Below are positions 1-9,153 of a stretch of 64,000 nt of DNA, in pieces. The stretch is taken from NCBI RefSeq assembly GCF_010500865.1, contig NZ_JAAAWN010000006.1:114719-178718 (forward strand). Direction: 5' to 3'. The notes under the pieces are model-generated. The model had not been told where the DNA came from, made no database searches, and worked only from the letters and a program-made list of their open reading frames with translations. The position numbers and the translations under genes are program-made. Within the stretch, counting starts at the first letter, position 1. Each line of letters opens with the position of its first letter. Source of the DNA: Alteromonas profundi. GTDB taxonomy: Bacteria > Pseudomonadota > Gammaproteobacteria > Enterobacterales > Alteromonadaceae.

Positions 1-1331
1 ACGAGCATGATGGGGAAGTCGCCGGTGAAATCGACACCCTGACCCTTAACCACGTTTGCCCCTAAACCTAAGTTTGTCCATGTTCCATAAGGGGAATCAG
101 GGCGGCCTTCAGCTGATGAATTGTGTAAGTCAAAGATCAACGTGAAATCATCGTTTACAAAGTACTCAATGTTTAAACCCACAGACTTGTTTTCATTAAC
201 TTGGTTCAGCTCTTGTAGGGCTAATCCCAAGTCTCGTGGCAATAAGTCACGTCTCTCTTGCGTGATTAAAACAGGCGTTTTTACATTCTCATTGTCAAAG
301 GTTAACTCGGTGAAATACCTGTCATCCATCCAAATTGACTGCTCTGCACGTGCTTCGTAAAGATCCTGCTTAGAGTAGGTATAATCTAGCGTAGCAACGA
401 GGTTTTCACTCGGTGCATATTGGAATGTTAATTGTGCATTTGTTCTTTCACGCTCTCTGTCTGCCATGTAATAACGTAAATCGGAAGGGATCGCGAACAG
501 CTGCCCCATTGCTGGCGCATTATTTAAAACAATAGGGTCGCCGCTATCTGGGTTAGCAGGGTCTGGGGACTGTGGAATACTGCCGTCAAACGGGTTCACA
601 CGCCACTCGTTTACAAAAGCACCTTGAGCTGCGCTGTCTCTTTGTTGAAAAGACCCAGTAAAGGTCACACCAAATTTTTCATCATCGGCAAGATAATTGA
701 AGTAACCCGAGACCTCGGGGGTAACATCACTTCCTACACGGTTAGTGGTATCATGCAGCGCTTTTGCACCTACACTTGCCATAAAACCTGTTTCAGGTGC
801 GTCGAAGGGGCGTGCCGTGCGGATATTGATAGTAGCACCAATACCTCCCGTTGCTATGCTCGCTCTTCCCGTTTTATACACTTCTACAGCACGTACACTT
901 TCAGAAGCTAAGTCGGAAAAGTCATAGGCTCGCGAATTAGGTGTACCACCGCCGCCAGGCAGTGCCGAACCTGGCATGGTTCGCCCATTAAGGGTAACCA
1001 TGTTGAAATCTGGTCCAAAACCCCGCGCCGTTACTTGGCTACCTTCACCGTTATTTCTGCTGATTGAAATACCGGTAATACGCTGAAGCGACTCAGCAAG
1101 GTTGGTGTCAGGGAACTTACCTATGTCTTCAGCAGAAATAGCATCTACCACCCCAGCTGAATCTCGCTTAATTCCCATGGATTCTTGCACACTACTTCGT
1201 ATACCCGAAACCTGTATTACCTCTACATCTTCCGGTGATTCCTGCGCATTAACAGGGAATAGCAATCCAGTTCCCAATATTAAAGACAGACTCTTAGCAA
1301 TTTTCGATTTGTTTAAGTGTATGTGTGTCAC
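1..1331 (-). CDS. TonB-dependent receptor, N-terminal part (cut by window edge)
   Basis: Outer-membrane TonB-dependent receptor, probably importing an oligosaccharide. About 443 codons are visible and the C-terminal barrel lies beyond base 1. I read it by reverse translation from a GTG at 1331 preceded by a GAGAG ribosome site. A signal peptide (KIAKSLSLILGTGLLFPVNA) is followed by the plug domain, with GKFPDTNLAESLQRITGI, a TARGFGPDFNMVTLNGR stretch and GGIGATINI, all typical of the family. It is divergent from a beta-glucosidase, transporter and LacI-type regulator, and two LacI-type palindromes lie in its upstream region. A beta-glucoside ligand is therefore inferred from context, not from the receptor itself. 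The start is uncertain because the frame stays open upstream. Confidence 0.9.
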   Translation of the reverse strand, partial: MTHIHLNKSKIAKSLSLILGTGLLFPVNAQESPEDVEVIQVSGIRSSVQESMGIKRDSAGVVDAISAEDIGKFPDTNLAESLQRITGISISRNNGEGSQVTARGFGPDFNMVTLNGRTMPGSALPGGGGTPNSRAYDFSDLASESVRAVEVYKTGRASIATGGIGATINIRTARPFDAPETGFMASVGAKALHDTTNRVGSDVTPEVSGYFNYLADDEKFGVTFTGSFQQRDSAAQGAFVNEWRVNPFDGSIPQSPDPANPDSGDPIVLNNAPAMGQLFAIPSDLRYYMADRERERTNAQLTFQYAPSENLVATLDYTYSKQDLYEARAEQSIWMDDRYFTELTFDNENVKTPVLITQERRDLLPRDLGLALQELNQVNENKSVGLNIEYFVNDDFTLIFDLHNSSAEGRPDSPYGTWTNLGLGANVVKGQGVDFTGDFPIML

Positions 1332-1375
1332 TGTCTTTCTCTCTTTGTTGTATTGAGTGATTTTCGTCTCTTTCA

Positions 1376-1389
1376 AGAAAGGGCTTTCT
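1376..1389. promoter_or_regulatory. Degenerate LacI-type operator (third copy)
   Basis: The 14-mer AGAAAGGGCTTTCT differs by one base from the perfect palindrome at 1419-1432. It lies between that palindrome and the receptor start, so it may be an auxiliary operator of the receptor gene. This is inference from similarity only. Confidence 0.45.
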
Positions 1390-1418
1390 CTCTTTACTAA
1401 AAGCAAATGCCCTACATA

Positions 1419-1432
1419 AGAAAGCGCTTTCT
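1419..1432. promoter_or_regulatory. LacI-family operator upstream of the TonB receptor
   Basis: AGAAAGCGCTTTCT is a perfect 14-bp palindrome with the central CG step usual for LacI-family operators. It lies about 90 bases upstream of the receptor start. The same core recurs at 1638-1649 before the beta-glucosidase. The likely ligand-responsive regulator is the LacI-type gene at 4721-5722. Confidence 0.75.
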
Positions 1433-1637
1433 CAAAGTTAAGTCAAAACAACTACAACTTCAACATATATTTTACACTTAATTTACACTCAATCAGTTAA
1501 TGGTCTGCAGATTATAAAAATATAAAGGAATAGCAGGCACTTATTATAGTAAAGAAAAACGAGCGATCGCAGAAAAAAGAAATATAAAATTTACATAAAA
1601 ATAAACAACTTCGATAAAAGCCGGCTAATTAATCTGG

Positions 1638-1649
1638 GAAAGCGCTTTC
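1638..1649. promoter_or_regulatory. LacI-family operator upstream of the beta-glucosidase operon
   Basis: GAAAGCGCTTTC is a perfect 12-bp palindrome sharing its core with 1419-1432. It stands 115 bases before the beta-glucosidase start. The rest of the 1332-1763 divergent region is AT-rich and holds no gene that I can see. Confidence 0.75.
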
Positions 1650-1763
1650 TCAAAAAGCCTCTGTTGTGCTATAAATCAGTCACTATATGTACGCTTAAGA
1701 AATTAAAGGGCGCAAATTGCACGGATAATCTTTGAGCAAAATGCCTAAATAGGAAAATCAGTA

Positions 1764-3104
1764 ATGACTAAAAAAATATCGCTTTCCTCTACTAGCCCTA
1801 TGCTGAAACCTTCATTTTTATTTGGTACCGCTACGTCGTCTTTTCAGATAGAAGGTGACGCAGAGGGCCGATTAGAATGCATATGGGATGTATTTTGTCG
1901 ACAAGAAGGCGCTATAGCGGATAAATCAGACGGGCTACATGCTTGCGAGCATATCAAGCGTTGGAAAGAGGATGTCGTACTTATAAACAGCCTCGGCGTA
2001 GATGCGTATAGGTTATCACTTTCCTGGCCTCGTTTAATGCAAAAAAATGGTGAAATAAACCAACAAGGCTTGGCATTCTACACCATGCTACTTGATGAAC
2101 TTAATAGCCTAAATATAAAGCCTTTCGTTACGCTTTATCATTGGGACTTACCCCAATACCTGGAAGATGAGGGAGGATGGCTAAATCGTCAAACCGCCTA
2201 CGCGTTTGAGCATTATGTTGATAAAGTTACTACCGCGCTAGGCGATCGCGTGTATTCGTATGCAACCTTTAATGAACCTTTTTGTTCTGCATACTTAGGT
2301 TACGAAATTGGCGTTCATGCACCTGGCAAAGTGGGGAGAAAAAAAGGCCGTACTGCAGCCCATCACATACTCTTAGCGCACGGTTTAGGTATGCAGGTAT
2401 TGAAGAAAAATGTACCTACGGCGCTAAACGGTATTGTTCTTAATTTTACGCCTTGCTACAGCGCAACTGAAAAGCCTGAAGATATTGCTGCAGCAGAAAG
2501 AGCCGATGAATATATAAATCAGTGGTACATGCAGCCCGTAATGGAAGGGTGCTATCCCGATGTTATTAATAAGCTAGATGACAATGACAAACCGCCTATT
2601 CAACCAGGCGATATGGACATCATTTGTCAGCCACTCGACTTTTTAGGTGTTAACTTCTATACACGTTTACACTACTCAGCAGCAAAAAAAACCGGTGAGC
2701 TATACTTTGAACACCAACACTACCCCCCCAAAACCGACATAGGATGGGAAATTCATCCACCCGCACTCACCCAGCTACTACTATCATTACACCAAAGGTA
2801 CAAACTACCGCCTGTTTACATTACGGAAAATGGCGCAGCGATGGCCGATGTTGTTGTGGACGGTAGGGTAGAAGATAATGATCGTATTGACTATTACCAA
2901 AACCATTTATTAGCGGTAGAAGAAGCCATGAATCTTGGCGTGAAAGTGAGTGGTTACTTCGCTTGGAGTCTCATGGATAACTTTGAATGGGCCGAAGGGT
3001 ATGAAAAGCGATTTGGTATTGTTTATGTAGACTTTAACAATCAAGCTCGCATATTGAAAGATAGCGCGAAAGCATTTAAAGCCCTACTGGCTCAACGCAA
3101 ATAA
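1764..3104 (+). CDS. GH1 family beta-glucosidase
   Basis: Family 1 glycoside hydrolase that releases glucose from cellobiose or other beta-glucosides, probably in the cytoplasm because no signal peptide is seen. The family hallmarks are present: FGTATSSFQIEG near residue 20, the acid/base glutamate in TFNEP (Glu171) and the nucleophile in ITENG (Glu355). SLMDNFEWAEGY forms the C-terminal aglycone region. At 446 residues it has full family length. It is the first gene of a probable operon with the transporter 22 bases downstream, and a LacI-type operator lies upstream. Exact substrate cannot be told from sequence. Confidence 0.95.
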   Translation: MTKKISLSSTSPMLKPSFLFGTATSSFQIEGDAEGRLECIWDVFCRQEGAIADKSDGLHACEHIKRWKEDVVLINSLGVDAYRLSLSWPRLMQKNGEINQQGLAFYTMLLDELNSLNIKPFVTLYHWDLPQYLEDEGGWLNRQTAYAFEHYVDKVTTALGDRVYSYATFNEPFCSAYLGYEIGVHAPGKVGRKKGRTAAHHILLAHGLGMQVLKKNVPTALNGIVLNFTPCYSATEKPEDIAAAERADEYINQWYMQPVMEGCYPDVINKLDDNDKPPIQPGDMDIICQPLDFLGVNFYTRLHYSAAKKTGELYFEHQHYPPKTDIGWEIHPPALTQLLLSLHQRYKLPPVYITENGAAMADVVVDGRVEDNDRIDYYQNHLLAVEEAMNLGVKVSGYFAWSLMDNFEWAEGYEKRFGIVYVDFNNQARILKDSAKAFKALLAQRK

Positions 3105-3126
3105 TAACAAGGTAAAGGCGTCTGGC

Positions 3127-4671
3127 ATGGAACAGAAATTATCGTTATCAGAGAAGATTGGATATGGCTTAGGAGACGCCGCGGCTAATTTAGTGTGGCG
3201 AGGCGCGCTCGCCTATTTAACCGTTTTTTATACCGACACATATGGGTTAAGTGCTGCAGCAGCCGCTATGTTATTCCTTGTTGTGCGGCTCTCTGACGGT
3301 GTTACCGACATTATTATGGGTATGATTGCCGATAGAACGAAAACTAAAATGGGGAAGTTTCGTCCCTGGATATTAGGCTCAACACCGTTTTTAGGTCTGT
3401 TCATGGTACTTTGTTTCACCACGCCTAATTTGGGTAATGTAGGGTTACTTGTGTACGCCTATCTTACTTATATAGGGCTAACGCTCGCCTATACCGTTAA
3501 CAATGTTCCTTATTCTGCACTTATGGGCGTAATAACCAGTGACGATAGGGAACGCACCAGCCTATCAGGGTTTAGGTTTGCAGGAGCGTTTTTAGGCGGG
3601 TTATTGGTTATGGGGTGCCTACCTATGATGGTTTCTTACTTTGGCGAAGGAAATGATGCCAAAGGTTATCAATATACTATGTATGTCTTCGCGACTTTGC
3701 TCGTCACCTTAATGCTAATTACAGTCTATTCTACTAAAGAGCGTGTACCCGTTGCTATAAATAGTACGGCTCCTTTGAAACAGGAGCTTATAGACCTAAG
3801 TAAGCATTTACCTCTTATACTTATCCCCCTTGCATCAATAACTGCATTTTTCTATTTTCGTAACCTTCTAAGTGGAACTATCTTCGTTGCAGTAATGGGC
3901 ATTAGTGCAGTGTTCGTGAAAAAGCTACTTGCCCGCCCAGAATCGTTAAACAGCCGTTCTCAACAAGACATCGTCGACTTACTGACAAACAAACCTTGGT
4001 TAATACTTTTAGGCATGGGGTTTCTCACTATGATGTTTAACGGCATTAAGTACGGTGTTATTGCTTATTATTTTAAATATTACATTGGCGAAGAACGCCT
4101 TATTGGATACTACTTTATTTGCCTATTGGTAGTTTCTATTTTCGGCGCACTGGCCACCTCTTGGTTATCTGAAAAATTTGGCCGCAAGCCGCTATTTATT
4201 ATTTCTTTATTAGCGAGTAGCTTATTTACCCTTGCCATTTTTTTCGTACCCCTAGGTTCAACAGTTGGCATCTTTACCCTTGGCTGCGCGGCGGAGTTTT
4301 TCGCTGCGATAATGCCAACGCTATTTTTCTCAATGCTAGGAGATTCGGCAGATTATAATGAATGGCGCACTGGCAGACGGGCTACGGGGCTTATTTATTC
4401 TGCAGGTTCCTTCGTTCAAAAAACCGGGGGCGGTTTTGCTGGCGCCTTGGTACTCATTGTCTTAGGAAGCTATGGCTACGATGGCATGCAGCCTGCCACT
4501 ATAGGGCAAAGTTTACCCGGCATGCGCGACTTAATGAGTTGGATCCCAGCCTGCTTTGGCTTTGCTGGTGCGCTCCTCTTCTTGCTCTACCCATTAAATG
4601 ACAAGAATCAACAAGAAGTCACCGAAACCCTACTAAAGCGTCGTGGCGTACCATCGACAATAACGGCATAA
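3127..4671 (+). CDS. GPH-family sugar:cation symporter (MFS)
   Basis: Inner-membrane transporter of the glycoside-pentoside-hexuronide:cation symporter family, 514 residues with about 12 hydrophobic segments. The N-terminal EKIGYGLGDAAANLVW and the loop DRTKTKMGKFRPWILG near residues 69-84 are characteristic of this family (MelB/XynB type). A central soluble stretch near residues 200-290 contains two extra hydrophobic runs. It follows the beta-glucosidase directly and probably brings in the disaccharide that enzyme cleaves. The ion coupled is unknown. Confidence 0.9.
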   Translation: MEQKLSLSEKIGYGLGDAAANLVWRGALAYLTVFYTDTYGLSAAAAAMLFLVVRLSDGVTDIIMGMIADRTKTKMGKFRPWILGSTPFLGLFMVLCFTTPNLGNVGLLVYAYLTYIGLTLAYTVNNVPYSALMGVITSDDRERTSLSGFRFAGAFLGGLLVMGCLPMMVSYFGEGNDAKGYQYTMYVFATLLVTLMLITVYSTKERVPVAINSTAPLKQELIDLSKHLPLILIPLASITAFFYFRNLLSGTIFVAVMGISAVFVKKLLARPESLNSRSQQDIVDLLTNKPWLILLGMGFLTMMFNGIKYGVIAYYFKYYIGEERLIGYYFICLLVVSIFGALATSWLSEKFGRKPLFIISLLASSLFTLAIFFVPLGSTVGIFTLGCAAEFFAAIMPTLFFSMLGDSADYNEWRTGRRATGLIYSAGSFVQKTGGGFAGALVLIVLGSYGYDGMQPATIGQSLPGMRDLMSWIPACFGFAGALLFLLYPLNDKNQQEVTETLLKRRGVPSTITA

Positions 4672-4720
4672 TGATGGATTGAAAAATTCAATGGTCTTTC
4701 ACCTATAGGAGCAGTAATTC

Positions 4721-5722
4721 GTGGCTACCATATATCAAGTTGCAGAACGCGCGGGGGTATCATTATCAACGGTATCGCGGGTGTTAAATGGGAAAACCAC
4801 AGTTAATGCTACGTTAAAAGCGAAAGTTGAAAAGGCCATGGTGGAATTGAACTACCGTCCAAACTCGGTAGCGCGCTCTCTCGCCACTAGCCGTTCAGAT
4901 AGTGTAGGAATATTGGTATCTGAATTAAATACGCCTTTTTTCGGCGACTTAATGCAGGGGGTTGAATCTACACTTAGGGCTGCGGATAAACACGTTATTA
5001 TTACGGTAGGGCACAACAATTTAACCACTGAACAAGACGCGGTGGAGTTTCTTATTAGTAGAAACTGCGATGCCCTTATTATGCATGCAGAGGCAATGAA
5101 AGATGAAGACCTTATTGCGCTCAACGAAAAACGTTTACCTATATCGTTGGTGAACAGGCAAGTAAAAGGGTTAGAGAATAATTGTATTGCGCTTGATAAC
5201 GAAAAAGGCGGCTATCTGGCTACTACGCACTTACTTGAGCTAGGCCATCGTGACATTGCTTATATCTCTGGCCCGATGAAAATTCGTGATGCCTGTCAGC
5301 GTTTAAAAGGACATAAACGGGCCTTAGAGGAAGCCGGCGTAGCCTATAATCCTTTTCTTACTTTTGAAGGGCATTACGAAGAAGAAGACGGGAAAACAGG
5401 GTTATTGGAGCTCATGTCTCGCGATACGCCATTTTCTGCTCTTGTATGTGCAAATGATTGGATGGCCTCTGGCGCAATGAGTTGCGCGCGGGATCTTGGC
5501 ATGGATTTACCCCATGATTTATCCATTGTGGGGTTTGATGACGTGGTGTTTGCCCACCATGTTTATCCCCGGCTCACCACAGTCAGTAACCCTATAGCTG
5601 ATATGGCCAAAATGTCAGCACAGTATATTCTCAATACGCTCTATGGCCACACGCATAATGTGCAGCGCCTTTTCGAACCTACCTTGGTGGTGCGAGAATC
5701 AACCATGGCTTACGAAAGCTAA
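4721..5722 (+). CDS. LacI-family transcriptional regulator
   Basis: DNA-binding repressor, 333 residues. The N-terminal helix-turn-helix and hinge (ATIYQVAERAGVSLSTVSRV, then NYRPNSVARSLA) are classic LacI. A periplasmic-binding-protein-like sugar domain follows, with VGILVSELNTPFF and SIVGFDDVVFAHHVYPRLTT. The start is GTG at 4721 with AGGAGC about nine bases upstream. It lies 49 bases after the transporter and is the natural candidate to bind the GAAAGCGCTTTC palindromes at 1419 and 1638. Its inducer is probably a beta-glucoside such as cellobiose (inference). Confidence 0.93.
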   Translation: MATIYQVAERAGVSLSTVSRVLNGKTTVNATLKAKVEKAMVELNYRPNSVARSLATSRSDSVGILVSELNTPFFGDLMQGVESTLRAADKHVIITVGHNNLTTEQDAVEFLISRNCDALIMHAEAMKDEDLIALNEKRLPISLVNRQVKGLENNCIALDNEKGGYLATTHLLELGHRDIAYISGPMKIRDACQRLKGHKRALEEAGVAYNPFLTFEGHYEEEDGKTGLLELMSRDTPFSALVCANDWMASGAMSCARDLGMDLPHDLSIVGFDDVVFAHHVYPRLTTVSNPIADMAKMSAQYILNTLYGHTHNVQRLFEPTLVVRESTMAYES

Positions 5723-5817
5723 CGCTTAACCCTAAAGTGTGTATAGCAACGTCTTTGAGATTTACCCCCAAAAGCAGTTATGCTGGGGCAAATAATAATA
5801 TAAGAAAGGGTTTATAT

Positions 5818-6291
5818 ATGAAGTATGTGATGCTAGGTGTACTGGTGTTTGTAACACCACTAAGTTGGGCTAAACCAGACGATAAAACAGCTATCAATGA
5901 TGTATTAAACCAGTTACACGCACACGCCTCAGCGGCTAACTTTAATGCTTACTTCGCCTTATACGCTAAAGAGGCTACTTTCATTGGTACCGATGCAAAA
6001 GAAGTATGGGATATCGAAGAGTTTAAAGCCTATGCAAAACCTCATTTCGATAAGGGAAGAGGCTGGACTTACCACCCAAGCGCCCGCCACATTTATTTGT
6101 CCGCTACTCAACAGGTCGCTTGGTTTGACGAGTTACTGGATAATAACAGTTTTGGGGAAACGCGCGGTACGGGAGTGTTAGTACGTCAAAACGGACATTG
6201 GAAAGTCGCCCAATATCATCTTGCTATTCCTATCCCTAATGCTTTGGCCGATGAAATCTCTCGGCAAATAAAGGCTTTTAAGCCGCAATAA
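5818..6291 (+). CDS. Secreted NTF2-like (SnoaL/DUF4440-type) protein
   Basis: Small exported protein of the NTF2-like superfamily, 157 residues from the ATG at 5818. This start gives a clean signal peptide (MKYVMLGVLVFVTPLSWA) and has AGAAAGG upstream; a longer frame from 5737 would bury the signal. The mature part has the typical layout: an N-terminal helix (AINDVLNQLHAHASAANF), YFALYAKEATFIGTDAKEVW, and a sheet ending in GHWKVAQYHLAIPIPN. Members include ketosteroid-isomerase-like enzymes and proteins of unknown role, so no reaction can be assigned. It stands alone between the LacI gene and the convergent OmpA-like gene. Confidence 0.8.
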   Translation: MKYVMLGVLVFVTPLSWAKPDDKTAINDVLNQLHAHASAANFNAYFALYAKEATFIGTDAKEVWDIEEFKAYAKPHFDKGRGWTYHPSARHIYLSATQQVAWFDELLDNNSFGETRGTGVLVRQNGHWKVAQYHLAIPIPNALADEISRQIKAFKPQ

Positions 6292-6311
6292 AAACGCCGC
6301 ATAAAGCGGCG
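6287..6311 (-). terminator. Rho-independent terminator of the OmpA-like gene
   Basis: Stem CGCCGC (6295-6300) and GCGGCG (6306-6311) with loop ATAAA. Read on minus it is followed by a T-rich run (6287-6294). It overlaps the end of the plus-strand NTF2-like gene and may slow both converging transcripts. Confidence 0.75.
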
Positions 6312-6332
6312 CTGTCATCGACTAAATATAGC

Positions 6333-6974
6333 TTAGGTATTCGACTGTGTTAACGGTTGAATTTCCAGTTCTACTCGACGGTTCATAGAACGGTTAGCAT
6401 CGCTACTGTTAGGTACCTTAGGTGCATATTCCCCCATACCTACAGTAGTAATTCGTGTCGGGTTTACCGAATAGTTAGTCAGTACATTTTTAACCGCGCT
6501 CGCTCTGCGTTCCGATAATGCTTGGTTATATTGCTCTGACCCCGTATCGTCAGTGTGTCCTTTGATCATTAGCACGGTTTTTTCGTAGTTATTCACTACC
6601 TTTGCTACATCTTGTAATACAGGGTTAAAGTTCGGGCTGATAGTAGAGCTATCGGTAGCAAAGGTAATATCCCCAGGCATAATCAAACGCAGGTTATCCC
6701 CTTCGCGTACTACCTGAACGCCAGTATCGGAAAGTTCACTGCGAAGCTCTTCTTCTTGTTTATCCATATAGTTACCAATAGCACCACCGGCTATGGCACC
6801 TACGGCCGCGCCCCATGCGTAACGACTCTTATCGTTATCTCCGGTAGCCTTACCTAATAACGCCCCTACAACTGCACCAATGGCGGCGCCTTTCTGCGTA
6901 TTATTCGGATCGTTAGCACAGCCCGCAACTGTTAATGATGCGGCAATAAAACTTACGGCTAATGTCTTTTTCAT
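6333..6974 (-). CDS. OmpA-family lipoprotein with glycine zipper (YiaD-like)
   Basis: Envelope lipoprotein, 213 residues. The signal peptide ends in a lipobox with Cys19 (LTVAGCAND). Residues about 28-70 are a glycine-zipper region (GAAIGAVVGALLGKATG and GAAVGAIAGGAIGNYMD). The C-terminal half is an OmpA-like peptidoglycan-binding domain, with IKGHTDDTGSEQYNQALSER and NRSMNRRVELEI. It probably tethers the outer membrane to the wall. It has its own terminator at 6287-6311. Resembles E. coli YiaD, but the symbol is not assigned because several paralogues exist. Confidence 0.9.
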   Translation of the reverse strand: MKKTLAVSFIAASLTVAGCANDPNNTQKGAAIGAVVGALLGKATGDNDKSRYAWGAAVGAIAGGAIGNYMDKQEEELRSELSDTGVQVVREGDNLRLIMPGDITFATDSSTISPNFNPVLQDVAKVVNNYEKTVLMIKGHTDDTGSEQYNQALSERRASAVKNVLTNYSVNPTRITTVGMGEYAPKVPNSSDANRSMNRRVELEIQPLTQSNT

Positions 6975-7144
6975 AAGATCTTACTCCATTTTCAATTTAG
7001 CTAATACACGTGCCTACGATATCGAAGCTACGTGTAAAAACAGCCGATATCTATTCATCTGCTTTTGCGCGAAGAATAGCTAAAGTATATTTCTCGTTTG
7101 GCGCATTAGGTAAAACGTAATAGGCCTAATATGTGTTCATAACT

Positions 7145-7221
7145 CATAGGGCAGTGCGTAATAAAACGCTACTGGCTATTCACTGCTGAATTGATCTAAC
7201 GAGTTTTCTGGCTCGTTTTTT
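7145..7221 (+). ncRNA. Possible small RNA ending at an orphan terminator
   Basis: The gap 6975-7443 has no convincing gene, yet contains nested inverted repeats. GCAGTG (7151-7156) pairs with CACTGC (7181-7186), and GCGT (7156-7159) could pair with ACGC (7166-7169). These are followed by a terminator-like hairpin ACGAG/CTCGT (7199-7203 and 7212-7216) with six T's. No plus-strand gene lies upstream that would need a terminator. No clear promoter was recognised, so the 5' end is a guess. Confidence 0.3.
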
Positions 7222-7443
7222 CAATGCATATTACGCTTAATCTGCAATTTGTATTCCACAAAACAACCTTTTACTGCTTTGTGCGTCTATCGCCCCGCAT
7301 TAAGGGCTACAGAGCGAGCATACATAAACAAAGATGAACCTAAGCTAAACAGACGACTGAAAAAACGATATGGAAAGGAAAATGCTACAGGGAAGCGAGT
7401 AAGATCTCTCTTTGCGTCGCTAATTAACGACAGCGACGCAATG

Positions 7444-8646
7444 TTAGCCGATAGAAACTGAGCGTTCGAAAAACGCATTCACATCTATTTTATAATCGGT
7501 GGCTATCGCCGCTTTAACTACTTTCACGTTCTTTTCTGCCGTAAGATTTAAATCTTTAGGTTCCAGAAAGTGACTATTTCTTACTGAGTAAAACACCTTA
7601 ACAATAGGAGATAGCGGGGAATTAGTTTGCTCTATCACCATGGCTAAACGTTCATTGGACAGTAGTACTAAGCTTCCTACGGGGTAAATTCCCATGCATT
7701 TGATAAACTGCTGTACTAAATGCTGGTCGAGGCGGGAAGGCGCGTCGTTCATTAAAATAGAAAACGCTTTTTGGCTAGACATACCCGCTTTATACACCCT
7801 ATCCGCCGTTAGGGCATCGTACATATCTACAATGGCCAGCATTCGCCCTTCATAGCTTATTGCATCGCCCTCTATGCCTGCGGGGTAACCTAAGCCATCT
7901 AAACGTTCATGATGCTCACTAATGACACGGATTAACTTGCTGTCTAAATCAGTTGTCTCTAAATAATCAACGCCGTGTGTTACATGCCCCTTCATTACTT
8001 CCATTTCTGCGTCGGTAAGACGCCCGGGTTTATGCAGTATTTCATCGGGTATTAGAATTTTACCTAGATCGTGTAAAAAGCCTGCGTAGGATAGATCGTG
8101 AACTTTAGCCTCGGACATTCCCAAAAAGCGCCCAAAGTTAGCCAGTAAGATTGCAACATTCAGTGAGTGCTCGAGCAAGTAGTCATCTTTTTCACGAATT
8201 TTAGTTAAGCACAAAAGCGCATCGGGGTTACGATCTATGGAGGACACCAAAGCACGAGAGAAGGTTTTAGGAATACTTGTATCAAAAGGCTGCTCTTTCT
8301 TCACACTATTAAGCAACAGTTTTTGAATAGCTTTACCTTGCTTATGTAAGTGTGTAGCTCGGGTTAGCTCATTTTCTAACGCTACTTTTTTACGCGGCTC
8401 GTCGGCTTTTGGCTCGCTTTTGCTTTCTGCCACTAGGTTACCTTCAGGCTCAGTGGCAAACGCTTTTGAAGTATCAATTACTAAACTTTTAACGCCTTTC
8501 TTTTTAAGCGTATCCACAATGGCCTGGGAGGTTACTCTGCCTTGGCTCTTTACCGACAATTGACCTTTTTGCTCGACAATTTGGTGTACATACATACCCG
8601 GCTTTAAATCATTTATTGTTATTTTTTTTAGCACTGATGTGGTCAT
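7444..8646 (-). CDS. HD-GYP domain protein, probable cyclic-di-GMP phosphodiesterase
   Basis: Likely hydrolyses cyclic di-GMP and so affects motility and biofilm. At 400 residues it has an N-terminal DUF3391-type segment (KITINDLKPGMYV, residues 8-20), a lysine/glutamate-rich linker around 70-95, and an HD-GYP domain from about 150. The metal-binding HDLGK motif is at 192-196 and the signature HHERLDGLGYP at 245-255, both intact, so activity is expected. Single gene on minus with no clear operon partner. Confidence 0.93.
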   Translation of the reverse strand: MTTSVLKKITINDLKPGMYVHQIVEQKGQLSVKSQGRVTSQAIVDTLKKKGVKSLVIDTSKAFATEPEGNLVAESKSEPKADEPRKKVALENELTRATHLHKQGKAIQKLLLNSVKKEQPFDTSIPKTFSRALVSSIDRNPDALLCLTKIREKDDYLLEHSLNVAILLANFGRFLGMSEAKVHDLSYAGFLHDLGKILIPDEILHKPGRLTDAEMEVMKGHVTHGVDYLETTDLDSKLIRVISEHHERLDGLGYPAGIEGDAISYEGRMLAIVDMYDALTADRVYKAGMSSQKAFSILMNDAPSRLDQHLVQQFIKCMGIYPVGSLVLLSNERLAMVIEQTNSPLSPIVKVFYSVRNSHFLEPKDLNLTAEKNVKVVKAAIATDYKIDVNAFFERSVSIG

Positions 8647-8699
8647 ATTATCTCTAAACGTTTTTTCTACTCATGCCCAACACATTGTTAAGCGTAGAT

Positions 8700-9047
8700 T
8701 TAATACTCAAGTTTTGCCAATAGCGTATAGATGTCAGGCTGCCAAGCGTATATAGACATATTAACTTTGTTTTTGCGTATTACAATGCCTTCAGCCATTA
8801 AACGTTGGCATTGCTCTTGCGCCTGTAGAGAGCCTGCTGGAAAAGCAATTTTCCCATCGCTTCTAACTACTTTGTGCCAGTTAATAGGCTCTTCGGCTTG
8901 CTTTAGGTACTTACTTACCATGCGAGCACGTTTGGGCAACCCTGCTAAATCGGCTAGCTTTCCATAACTAATAACCTGACCTTTTGGAACGAGCGCAAGG
9001 GTATTTAGAATACGCGATTTTACCGTTACCTCGGCCAAAGTACACAC
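8700..9047 (-). CDS. MGMT-like alkyltransferase-like protein (ATL)
   Basis: DNA-binding domain of the O6-alkylguanine alkyltransferase family, 115 residues. It has the helix-turn-helix (PKGQVISYGKLADLAGLPKR) but the active-site cysteine of the PCHR motif is replaced: the site reads INWHKVV, with tryptophan in place of cysteine. That is the mark of ATL proteins (E. coli YbaZ type), which bind alkylated guanine without repairing it and pass it to nucleotide excision repair. The frame opens with GTG at 9047, but AAGGAG directly abuts it. A TTG at 9038 has better spacing (eight bases) and may be the true start. Confidence 0.85.
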   Translation of the reverse strand: MCTLAEVTVKSRILNTLALVPKGQVISYGKLADLAGLPKRARMVSKYLKQAEEPINWHKVVRSDGKIAFPAGSLQAQEQCQRLMAEGIVIRKNKVNMSIYAWQPDIYTLLAKLEY

Positions 9048-9153
9048 TCCTTTAAGGGGGCAGTTATCTACTCAAGTTCGATTACTGCAAAATTACTTTT
9101 ACTGGGGTTAATATAACGAGAAAATACCTTCGGAATATTTATACGAGAATGTC

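Noticed and set aside
624..1356. Several plus-strand frames of 60-95 residues
   Set aside because: They are antisense to the TonB-dependent receptor, whose minus frame carries clear plug-domain motifs.
4677..4693. ATTGAAAAATTCAAT inverted repeat between the transporter and LacI genes
   Set aside because: AT-only stem, too weak for a terminator, and unlike the operator palindromes.
7249..7461. 70-residue plus-strand frame overlapping the end of the HD-GYP gene
   Set aside because: Starts at TTG without a ribosome site, composition is very basic, and it runs into a well-supported gene on the other strand.
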